From positions 19,406,001 through 19,470,000 of the forward strand of contig OZ316896.1 in the NCBI GenBank assembly GCA_973895155.1: 64,000 nt of DNA. Reading direction: 5' to 3'. Below are positions 55,740-64,000 of this stretch, piece after piece. Under the pieces are notes generated by a model, which saw only the letters and a list, made by a program, of their open reading frames with translations, was not told where the DNA came from and did no database searches. Source of the stretch: Marsupella aquatica. Its lineage: Eukaryota; Marchantiophyta. Both the position numbers and the translations under genes were made by a program. Every line of letters begins with the position of its first letter. Positions within the stretch are counted from its first letter, which is position 1.

Positions 55740-56035
55740 GACATATGTCGCCCCGGACGATCATGGTTGGGTGATACGGTCGGGCTGGGAGGGTGGTGGG
55801 TCTGTCAGGCGGCCGGGGCTAGCCGGGCCGGTACAAAGTGGAGCCATGACAAAGCAAGCCAGGAAGGGCCAGTCAGGACAAAGCAAGTCGGGTCGGGGCC
55901 GGGACATAGCTGGCCGGTCGGCCGAGCAGGCGGCCAGGCCGGGAAGGGGAGGCTGGGGAGGGGCGGGAGGGTTTGGGAGAGTCCGGGACCGGACCGGGGA
56001 TGGTTTGGGAAATTTTGGTCCCAGGCGGGGAATGT
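55740..56035. other. GC-rich compositional island
   Basis: About 300 bp rich in 'cggg', 'ggccgg' and 'ggagg', far more GC-rich than its flanks. Several frames are open simply because stops are rare; the predicted proteins are Gly/Arg-rich low-complexity. Origin unknown; possibly a fragment of a GC-rich transposon end. Confidence 0.4.
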
Positions 56036-56412
56036 AGAAGAAAATTGGACAAATTTCATTTTAAGCCCACAAGTTGTCATTTTTGTTGTGTCCGACAAGT
56101 CGACAACGTGTCTGGCAGTGAAAATGGGGCCTTAAATCACCTGCCTCACCCGCCACAACATATTCTATAGTGCTTGTGAAACCTAGATATATTTGTGATG
56201 TAAATATTCTAAGCATATTGATGTACTTGTTGACTTTTCTGTTGAGCAAAGATCGCATTCCCAACAGCAAGTCCAGGCCATGACCATCCAGTCCCCAAGT
56301 AGTAAACACATAGAGATATGTGGCTCACCTCAATTGAGGCTATATCCACGGGAACACTCAAACAAGAGCTTTACTGCACTTTAGGCCCGTTGGCCATACC
56401 GAGTCTCCACCA

Positions 56413-56887
56413 TGGGGGTCTCACTATATGGAGGCTTCCCCATCACTTGCAAAGTGTTTAGGCCTCAGACCCACTAAAATGTAAGAAAAAAATGTTTTGA
56501 CCCCTATAGAGTGTGAATAATCTTGGAATATTTCAAAATTTTGATGAACAAAACCCTCAGGGGTCTCACTATATGGAGGCCTCCCCATCAGTTGTGACGT
56601 TTTTAGGCCTTGGACGCCCTAAAACATAAGAATATATACTTGGAATATTCCCAAATTTTGGTTACAAGAACCCTAATGTTCTTATAAGTTACACGTGATG
56701 TGTAGTTTTTGTGGAAGTGAAACCCCCAAGATAAAAACCTAATGTTCTTACAAGTCTCAATATTAGATCTAAAATCCCTATTTATTTGTTCTTCTGAGAA
56801 ATTTTTAAGTCTTCCCTTAGACCCAATAAGACAATCATACCCTTCGTTGCATGTGATGTGTCATTTTTGTGAAAGTGAACCCCCAAG
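56413..56887. mobile_element. MITE family M1, outer copy, interrupted
   Basis: Ends tgggggtctcactatatgga on the left and gtgaaagtgaacccccaag on the right form inverted termini. Without the inner element it is about 300 bp, the same size as the copy at 57687-57988. Inserted into copia LTR DNA. Confidence 0.65.
56560..56730. mobile_element. MITE family M1, inner nested copy (~170 bp)
   Basis: Own pair of ends: ggggtctcactatatggagg and ggaagtgaaacccccaag. A shortened relative nested inside the outer copy. Confidence 0.6.
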
Positions 56888-57310
56888 GTCTTTGCAATTA
56901 TACAATATCTTTCTATCTCTCAACTGGCTCCATAGCAATAACCATGATTTCCTTCTATCCAAGCAAACACCGTTTACTTGGATTGATATAGTGTGCAACC
57001 TAGCTAACCTAACCTAGTCCTCGACTAAGGTTAGCCCTAACTACAATTATAGTTGCAATTGCCAGTAGACCTAAGAGTAAATGCCTAGTTACCATTTCCC
57101 CCTTGACTTTGGTCTAGGAACTGTGGGTAATACTGCTAACATATAAGATACTCAATGGGAATCAAGTACTTGATAATCCAGTTCACTGCTTCTTAGTGTA
57201 CCTTCCCTCTAGATTCAACATGTACTTGCTCATCTTGTCCATGATAGCTATGGCAAGATCAAGTCTAGTGCAAGTCATCAAATACATGATCGAGACCTTT
57301 GGACCCTTAG

Positions 57311-57686
57311 CTTATGAAATAACCAAACATATGTGGGAACTTCCAATAGGTATTTTATAAATCCATTTTCCAGATATTACTATAACTTACAACATTAGAA
57401 TGAACTAGGGTACGAACGGTCTGCCCTAAGCTTGGCCCTTCCTCTCGCCCTTCCTATGACTGAACCAGCTCCCAATGCTAGTCTAAGTCCTTTATGTGCA
57501 TCACAACCTCAACGCATCGCCTATGCTAGTGCAATGCTTCATTGCGCACAATTCTCTCCATACTTAGTCCCCATCAGATGGTCGGCAAGGGGGCCTGGAC
57601 CATAGAGGAGCTTGACTTTGGAGTCAATGATGCCTGAGCTAAGTGGAAGGGTAGTTGAGTGCCGTGACTTGTTCTTGTAATTCTCT
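57311..57686. other. Spacer, nothing recognised
   Basis: No supported frame or repeat. Confidence 0.35.
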
Positions 57687-57988
57687 CGGGAGTTTCACTT
57701 CCACAAAAATGACACATCACGCGAGACATCACGTGCAATGAAGTATAAGGTCATTTTATTGGTTCCAAGGGAAGACTCAAGAATTTCCGAGAAGAATAAT
57801 AGGGTTTGTTAAATCCAATTTTCAGACTTAAAAGAAGATTAGGGTTTTTTATCAACTTTTTAGAATATTCCAAGAATATTCTAACTTTATAGGGGTTAAA
57901 AATAATATTTGTTCTTACATTTTAGAGGGTCCGGGCCTATAAACATCGCAGATGATGGGGAGGCCTCCATATAGTGAGACCACCAAGG
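57687..57988 (-). mobile_element. MITE family M1, complete copy, 302 bp
   Basis: Left cgggagtttcacttcc and right atagtgagaccaccaagg are inverted termini of the same family; the AT-rich interior contains 'ttagaatattccaagaatat'. Non-coding. Target duplication not resolved. Confidence 0.7.
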
Positions 57989-58499
57989 TAAGTCTCAAAA
58001 TTAGATTAAAATACCCATATATTCTTCAAAAAACATTTTAAAGTCGTCCACCCAATTGAACTAAAATAACCTGGAACTTCTTCATGTGTGATGTGTCAGA
58101 AGCGAGGTGAGAAGAAAAGTAGTGAGGACCCTGAGGGCAAGAGTCTGGTGTTGACCCTCTATTATAAAACATTTGATTGATATAATCTTGAAAAACGTTC
58201 TACACATGATAATGTTTTTTCTTTCAATTCATATACTTGAATTCATTGAGTTGAGAATAAATTAAACTTGACATGATTATCAATTAGATATAAGAGGAAT
58301 AAAAAAGAGGAGACAAGACCCCTTAGCAAGTGACCCAGTAGAGACCCTGAAACCAAACTTCACCCCTAAGGATAGTGAGTGCTTGAGCCTAGCTTATGTA
58401 GTGCAAAAACACAAATGGACTTTACAAGAACTTGGAAGCACACTATGTCACTATTTTGTCATTCCAAATGTGAGGTCCTGAGTAAAAATGTGCTATGTC
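57989..58499. other. Spacer, nothing recognised
   Basis: AT-rich, no supported feature. Confidence 0.35.
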
Positions 58500-58725
58500 T
58501 GGACCTTAAATAAAAACGTGCATTTTGGTCCAATCTTTACACCACCTCAACAGATGATCAAGATCTCTTCAAAAAGCAAGGCCACATTAGGGAAAAAGGG
58601 ACCCACAGGGGGCCCACTTGCTAGATGACTAGGATGTAAACGTTTTGCGTGTGCCCTCAACAGCCCCAAAGTTCATGTAAGTGAAGACTGCCAAGTTCTG
58701 ACTCACATTTGAATGATTGGCCATC
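58500..58725. repeat. Interspersed repeat R1, copy 3
   Basis: 'gacccacagggggcccactt', 'gatgactagg', 'gttcatgtaagtgaag' and 'catttgaatg' follow the order seen at 42350-42500. It lies about 0.85 kb upstream of CHS copy 2. Confidence 0.6.
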
Positions 58726-59551
58726 ACAAAAAAAGAGGTTACTATGTGATACGTGCAAAAATGAGTTATTGTGCATTTATTGAGAACAGCTACAGAGTGT
58801 CCATGTGTAGTTATGGTCCCCCCTAAAGGTGACCGCACCCTCAATTGTATATCCTGTCCCTAAACATGATCTCCTACCGTCAGTGCAATTTTTGCCACTT
58901 ATCCTTAATAAGTGTAGCTTTTATCAATAAACGATAACCTGAACTCACCCGCTAAACCATGCTTGGAAACAGGTCCTCTGGTGCTGACCTTTGTCCAATT
59001 TGGCCTCTAACTCAACTTCTGTAGCTTTCAAAACTCAAGTTGAATTTCCACATAAAGTTTTTTCACCGAGACTTTAATTAGACCATAGTTCAAACTCGAG
59101 TTTACTTTGGGGATACTTCTATGATTGGGTAACCTTTTCTCTTCCAGCTCATAAAATGTGGGGCCAGACGTGTAGCCTGCAGTTTGATGGTTGGACTGTC
59201 ATACCGATGGCAAGTCTACCACGTTGGAAACATTCAGCCCGTTCCCAACTTTGACTCGGTGCACTACCGTAGTCTCTTTAGTAGCACAAAGCCAGGTGAG
59301 AGTACATATAGTCTCATCTGCAGACAGATCAACTCAACAGCCAGTTCTTCTCCGGGCTTCATTCTACTCAGCCGAAGGTTTTTCGGCAAATTTCAAGTCC
59401 ATCATTAGCGTCGTGCACAAAGTATCTGGCTCCATCGCCTCCACTGTAGAATCCACGATTTCGTTTCGAGAGAGCTTAGAAGTGCACAATCTCTGGATTG
59501 CGTTGAGATTCTTAGATCGAAGCGATTGCTGACACTTCTGTTCATCGAGAA
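58726..59551 (+). promoter_or_regulatory. CHS copy 2 upstream region
   Basis: About 0.8 kb of promoter and leader DNA. No single TATA box stands out: 'cataaaatg' near 59151 and 'catatag' near 59303 are candidates. Not similar to the CHS copy 1 upstream region by eye. Confidence 0.3.
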
Positions 59552-60709
59552 ATGGCTGCGTATCGGCATCAGAGAGCGGAGGGGCCGGCCACCGTTCTCG
59601 CCATCGGCAAAGCTGTTCCTCCCACCGCTTATCCTCAGAGCGAGTACGCGGATTTCTTCTTCAACATCACGAATTGCAATGAGAAGACTGCGCTTAAGTC
59701 GAAGTTCGCTCGTATCTGCAAAAACTCAGGGATCAACCAGAGGTACTTCCATTGCACCGAGGAGGTGTTGAAGGCCAATCCAGCGATGTGTACTTACATG
59801 GATGCTTCTCTCGATGTTCGCCAGGACATTGCCATTAAAGAGGTACCCAGGCTTGCAGCAAAGGCCGCGGAGGAGTCTCTCGCAGAGTGGGGCCAACCCA
59901 GAGAGAACATTACGCATGTAGTTTTTGCTACCACCAGTGGTGTCAACATGCCTGGAGCGGATCTCACTCTCACCAGACTCCTCGGGTTGAACCCGAATGT
60001 CAAGCGCACAATGCTGTATCAACAAGGCTGCTTCGGAGGAGCCACAGTTCTGCGTGTAGCTAAAGATTTGGCTGAGAACAACAAAGGTGCTCGAGTTCTG
60101 ACCGTAGTCAGCGAACTCACGTGTGTGACATTCAGAGCGCCTAATGAGGAGCATCTGGACAACTTGGTCGGGTCGGCAATCTTTGGCGATGGAGCTTCAG
60201 TGCTGGTCATCGGCTCTGACCCGCTCAAGGTGGAGAAGCCTCTCTACGAAATCCATTGGTCAGGAGAAACCATCCTTCCTGAGAGTGATGGTGCAATCGA
60301 AGGGCGCCTGACACAAGCTGGCCTCATGTTTCATTTACTGAAGGATGTTCCCGGCATCATTTCAAGGAATACACTGCCCATATTCAATGCTGCTCAATCT
60401 GAAATGGCCGGGTCTCCTGGCTGGAACGACATCTTCTGGGTAGTACACCCCGGAGGTCGGGCCATCCTCGATGAACTGGAGAAGGCACTAAGTTTGAAGC
60501 CGGAGAAGCTGAAGGCCACCAGGGATGTGCTTTATGACTATGGTAACATGTCCGGTGCTAGTGTTCTGTTTGTGCTTGACCAAGTCAGGAAGCTGTCTAT
60601 TCAGAACAACTCGACGACATCTGGAGAAGGATCTGAGTGGGGAATTTGTGTGGCATTTGGCCCTGGTTTGACAGTCGAAGTATCGGTGTTGAAAAGCATT
60701 GCAAGGTAG
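59552..60709 (+). CDS. CHS: Chalcone synthase (type III polyketide synthase), copy 2, intronless
   Basis: 385 residues from ATG 59552. Catalytic Cys (QQGCFGG), His (VVHPGG) and Asn (YGNMSG) and both gatekeeper phenylalanines match copy 1. It shares the unusual Asn for the CoA-contact Lys and the HPGGR variant, so these arose before the duplication. From about residue 115 to 230 the two proteins are identical and the DNA nearly so; the N-terminal ~110 residues have about seven changes and the C-terminal ~50 about ten (e.g. GICVAFGPG against GIVVAFGPG). It ends SIAR, three residues shorter than copy 1. Promoter regions differ, so expression may differ (inference). Confidence 0.95.
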   Translation: MAAYRHQRAEGPATVLAIGKAVPPTAYPQSEYADFFFNITNCNEKTALKSKFARICKNSGINQRYFHCTEEVLKANPAMCTYMDASLDVRQDIAIKEVPRLAAKAAEESLAEWGQPRENITHVVFATTSGVNMPGADLTLTRLLGLNPNVKRTMLYQQGCFGGATVLRVAKDLAENNKGARVLTVVSELTCVTFRAPNEEHLDNLVGSAIFGDGASVLVIGSDPLKVEKPLYEIHWSGETILPESDGAIEGRLTQAGLMFHLLKDVPGIISRNTLPIFNAAQSEMAGSPGWNDIFWVVHPGGRAILDELEKALSLKPEKLKATRDVLYDYGNMSGASVLFVLDQVRKLSIQNNSTTSGEGSEWGICVAFGPGLTVEVSVLKSIAR

Positions 60710-60712
60710 TCA

Positions 60713-62164
60713 ATCAGCGTGAGGCTCTTGGCACGATCACAATGGCCAGTGATGTTAACTCAGTCGATGTAAGTAAAAGTACAATTTTTATGATTTAGAG
60801 GGCTTGTCAAAGTTTCGTTTTGTAACGGGCACTTCTTAATTCTAAACAGAAGTTGGCTTCTGTGCGTGGTGCACAAGGCTCTTCGTGAAACTCTAACGAG
60901 AATTAGACAGGGCGATGACATTGCCATGGTAGATAACAGGACGTAGTCGCATTTCGGTGACGTCTCTACGTGATTAGTTATCGTAATAATCTTACGCTAG
61001 TCCCGTGATAGGATGTTACAATGTTTAAATCATCTCGAGCTATTTGCATGACACGAGGAAGTATCAATCTTCGATTTCCTCCGCTCAACGGTAGGTCGTT
61101 GAACAGAACCGAGCAGGCTTTCCAAAGCCTCTACAGTAGGTCAAGAGAAATTAATTTTTGTAAAGCGATGGATTCTACGATTAATTTCAATAATGTGTGC
61201 ATGTACACCAGTACACTTTTCTTCACGTCCAAGAATTTTCGTGAATATGATTCCAGGTTTCGAGACTCTATGTTCATGATTTATGTGCGTTACAACGACA
61301 CAAACTCTTGGATCCCTGAAAGAGGAAGTGAGCCCTCTTGGTGTAGACATAACACTAATTACAAATGAAATGTGTGAAATGCAAAAAGTCACATGCAACC
61401 CTGCCCGTGCAAAAAAATCATATGCAACCCATTCACTTTAACTTTATTTGAATTGCAGGCACTGCATTTTTTTGTTCATATATTTGTCTTAAATGACAAT
61501 AATTGTACACTACTGACTTGCTGGGTTTTCAAGATTATAATCTAGGGTCGGGCTGAGTTTCATTTGGCCATGACCAGTACTTGGAGCCCCTACATAAGAA
61601 GTACATCAATTGTCAGAGCTTCTTTTTTTGGCTTTTTTTTTGCTATCTGCGTTTTAAAGTGAAAATCTCTTTTTCCTTTGGGTTATTAATTCTGCTTTTT
61701 CCTCCAATTTTTATCTTCCCTTTTTAAAATCATGTTGGAGGGAAGAAAAGGGTGGGGGAGAGGGAGGGAGGGAAGGAGAAAGTGGGGCTGGGAGGGAGCC
61801 AGAGCAAAAGGAGAGAAAGGGAGGGTGCAGGGAGAGGGAAAAGAAAGGAAAATGATAAAGGAAAAATAGGAAAACCACTTTCTCCTTCCACGTAACGCAG
61901 TGCACCCTGCAATTTTATTGACTTACATTTCCTTTTCCCACAGTCATGCATTTCAATCTGTATCTCACCTGCATTTCCTTGCATCATCTTCAGTTGACAT
62001 CGTTGCCTCAATTTGATATCTTCAGTGCAATACAAGTGTAATGGCATTGGGCTATGTCTTTTAGACAGGCTTATAGAATAACCTCTTAGCAACTTCTCTC
62101 CTGCGACTCTTATTATAACTCTCTCAAAATTTTGATTATAGATATACATCTATATATAAATTAC
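60713..62164. other. CHS copy 2 3' flank and spacer
   Basis: Probable 3' UTR then spacer. 61738-61870 is an uninterrupted purine (G/A)-rich tract ('gggaagaaaagggtggggga'), a possible triplex-forming low-complexity run. No gene. Confidence 0.4.
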
Positions 62165-62353
62165 TTAGGCTCCTTTGAAAGATCTTTCCATGCTTGTTCT
62201 TAAGGAACCCAAAAGCGTCCATTTGATAACAAGCCAGAACGATGTTAAATGTATTCTGACTATGTTAGGCTCCTTTGAAAGATCTTTCGAGCTTGTTCCT
62301 AAGGAACCCAAAAACGTCCACTTGATATCAAGCCAAAATGATATTAAATGTTG
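62165..62353. repeat. 100-bp tandem duplication
   Basis: 'ttaggctcctttgaaagatc' begins copies at 62165 and 62265; both continue with 'aaggaacccaaaa.cgtcca' and 'gat.ttaaatgt'. Confidence 0.85.
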
Positions 62354-63890
62354 AAGTTAATTGCTAGAAATCTTTCAGATGTAGAGTGTCCATTTGAGGT
62401 GATGGCAGAATCTTCAGGATTTCCTAGTTCTTTCAACTTTTGTCAAAACTACACTAGAGATGTCAGTCTTGCTAGAAAAATCTTTGCAAGCCTCTTCTAA
62501 CGAGCCCATGAATAAACTTTTGTAAACAAGAAGGGTGTCAATGACTGAATGCATGAAAGGTGTCATTGCCTAGGGGGTTGCAAGGTTAAATTCACAGGCT
62601 TGGGACAGAGTGAGAAGCCCATGAAGCATGCAAATAACAAATAATTTTAAAATAGGTGCCCAGTGCTAGAATTTGGACCGTTTTGTATTTTTTTATCGTT
62701 TATTGTTTGTACTAATCAGATTACCACTACATATATTATTTTCACTGGTCTGGCAAAAATAGTGGCCGTTTCTTTGCAAATAATTGACATTGTTCAAACT
62801 TGGACTCACGTGATGCCAGGATTGACTACAAGACCTGGACCTAAGGACCCGGGTTGGACCTTATGGGTAAGTAATGAACCTACTCACAGGGAACAAGGAT
62901 TCAGCTTACAGTTAGGCATAGCGCGGCCAAGATGTGCTTAGCGTCGTTAATGAGGCCAAATAGAAATGAGATTGGTTCAGTCTTGGGTACCAATGATCTC
63001 TCTCGATTTTTCCTCCCATTTTGTTTGTACTCTTTTGCCCTTTTAGTGGATTATCCAAAAAAAATTGTACTTCAGTTCAGTTCAGAGAAAGTAGCAAATT
63101 CTGCTCTACTCTGCCCCCCACCCCCTTTTCCTTCCCTCGTCTCTATGCAAGATGCTAAGTTGGATTCCGAGACAAAGAGAAACGATAATCAGACAACATT
63201 ACAACCTTCGTCGGTTAGCTAATTAAGTCTCCTTGTGGTTGGTATGTGGACACTCTTGGCCCATTTGATCACAGTAGGTTGAAGTTGTCTTATTATTCTG
63301 CTGCTAGATACAAGACTAGACTAAGCGAGACTCGATGTTGAATGATGTCCAAAACGAACTGCCAATCCCAAATATATCAGAAAAAGTGCAGGTGGAGAAA
63401 GCTTGGTATTTAATCGGGTATTTTGTCCCTTCTTATGTGAGTTATACAAAGCTTTAACTACTGAAGGTCCCTTGGAAGCTTCACGTTGGGCCATGCCACA
63501 TACCTCAAGACTTTTGGGGGCTCAAGGGGGTAACGGACATGGTTCACAAGCGCTTGCTAAATGCCAATATTACAAGTTGTTATAATTAGTCTCACTGAGA
63601 GATATCAATCTCAACAGCTTTCCGGCCTGCCATCTCCCCTCTTGTCACCCAAGCTCGAGGGTACGTACCTTCTCGTTCCATTTGCGTCCTTTCCCTCGGT
63701 GTCCAATCTAGATATCCAATCGAGAGTGTCTACTTTTCAAGTAATCTACGAGACCAGCTTGAGGATTGAAGAGAGCTCGTTTGAGCGGAGGGCATCTGCA
63801 CGGAGTTAAAGCCACGTTTCTTGTCTACCCGCTTGTCTTGATAAGAGTCCGAGTGCTGTGTCTGATCATGAGGCCACCGATCGTCATTAC
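62354..63890. other. Spacer upstream of the CHS relic
   Basis: No gene, RNA or clear repeat supported. Confidence 0.35.
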
Positions 63891-64000
63891 ATGCTAGGTG
63901 ATAAGAGAGCTGAGGGCAGTGCTCACCATTGGAAAAGCCGTCTCTGCCAAGCGAGTTTGCGTACTTTTTCTTCAATATCACGAACAGCAATGACAAGACG
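63891..64000 (+). pseudogene. CHS relic, 5' end, cut by the window edge
   Basis: atg at 63891 leads into AEG-like and, in shifted frames, 'VLTIGKAVSA' then 'EFAYFFFNITNSNDKT', which parallel [10 protein letters not shown] and [16 protein letters not shown] of the intact CHS proteins. At least two indels, including loss of the TAYPQS-coding stretch, break the frame in these 110 bases. The remainder lies outside the window. Confidence 0.85.

Larger units (their letters stand above)
56236..57310 (-). mobile_element. Old copia relic, same lineage as the 18.5-25.2 kb element
   Basis: LTR homology at 56236-56410 ('acatagagatatgtgg.tcacct', 'gagctttactgcact') and 56905-57100 ('ctatctctcaact.gctcc', 'tccccccttgact'-like PPT region). 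This is followed by pol 3' pieces ('gtaccttccct...gattcaacatg', 'agtctagtgcaagtcatcaa', ~57190-57290) with the RNase H end deleted. The LTR half is split by nested MITEs (56413-56887). No coding capacity. Confidence 0.75.

Noticed and set aside
55618-56135. Overlapping 97-139 codon frames around 55.6-56.1 kb
   Set aside because: Explained by the GC-rich low-complexity island; Gly/Arg/Pro-rich in every frame.
59726-60154. 142-codon antisense frame over CHS copy 2
   Set aside because: Shadow of the CHS reading frame; the corresponding antisense frames in copy 1 are broken differently.

Overview
The window looks like nuclear DNA of a land plant, most likely a bryophyte and plausibly a liverwort. 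It has full-length plant-type phenylalanine ammonia-lyase (PAL) and chalcone synthase (CHS) genes, and all four are intronless. Their coding islands are GC-richer than the long AT-leaning spacers, and the spacers are full of retrotransposon, MITE, SINE and minisatellite DNA. Species cannot be fixed from sequence alone. There are no bacterial operons, CRISPR arrays or rRNA genes.

Layout. 0-12.9 kb: no host gene; a ~1 kb foldback element (856-1878), several short tandem duplications, an interspersed repeat (6.2 kb), the 3' end of a LINE (6.9-7.85 kb) and a tRNA-derived SINE-like repeat (8.7 kb). 13.3-15.5 kb: PAL copy 1 (+). 18.5-25.2 kb: a young Ty1/copia element on the minus strand with matching 344-bp LTRs, a 5-bp target duplication (ctagt), PBS, PPT and a gag-pol frame broken by two in-frame stops. 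28.3-29.3 kb: a GC-rich minisatellite. 30.4-36.9 kb: three plus-strand genes, namely a small Cys-rich protein, an NSD/EDM2-like triple PHD-finger protein without SET, and a ~1490-residue, two-exon transposase-like protein. A tRNA-like hairpin follows. 39.2-40.4 kb: CHS copy 1 (+). 43.0-45.2 kb: PAL copy 2 (-). 47.1-50.1 kb: two decayed PAL relics (+), at least one cut by LINE tail DNA. 50.1-58.7 kb: foldback and LINE remnants, a SINE dimer, an old copia relic carrying nested MITEs, and another MITE. 59.6-60.7 kb: CHS copy 2 (+). The last 110 bases are the broken start of a third CHS.

How the genes fit together. PAL makes trans-cinnamate from phenylalanine, the entry to phenylpropanoids. CHS condenses p-coumaroyl-CoA with three malonyl-CoA to naringenin chalcone, the entry to flavonoids. 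The two entry enzymes are interleaved here over about 50 kb, with four intact genes and at least three relics. The paralogues are nearly identical in their coding cores but differ in their ends, promoters and 3' flanks, which suggests gene conversion or strong homogenisation. The 30-37 kb block, with its transposase-like gene and chromatin-reader neighbour, is the least familiar part of the window.
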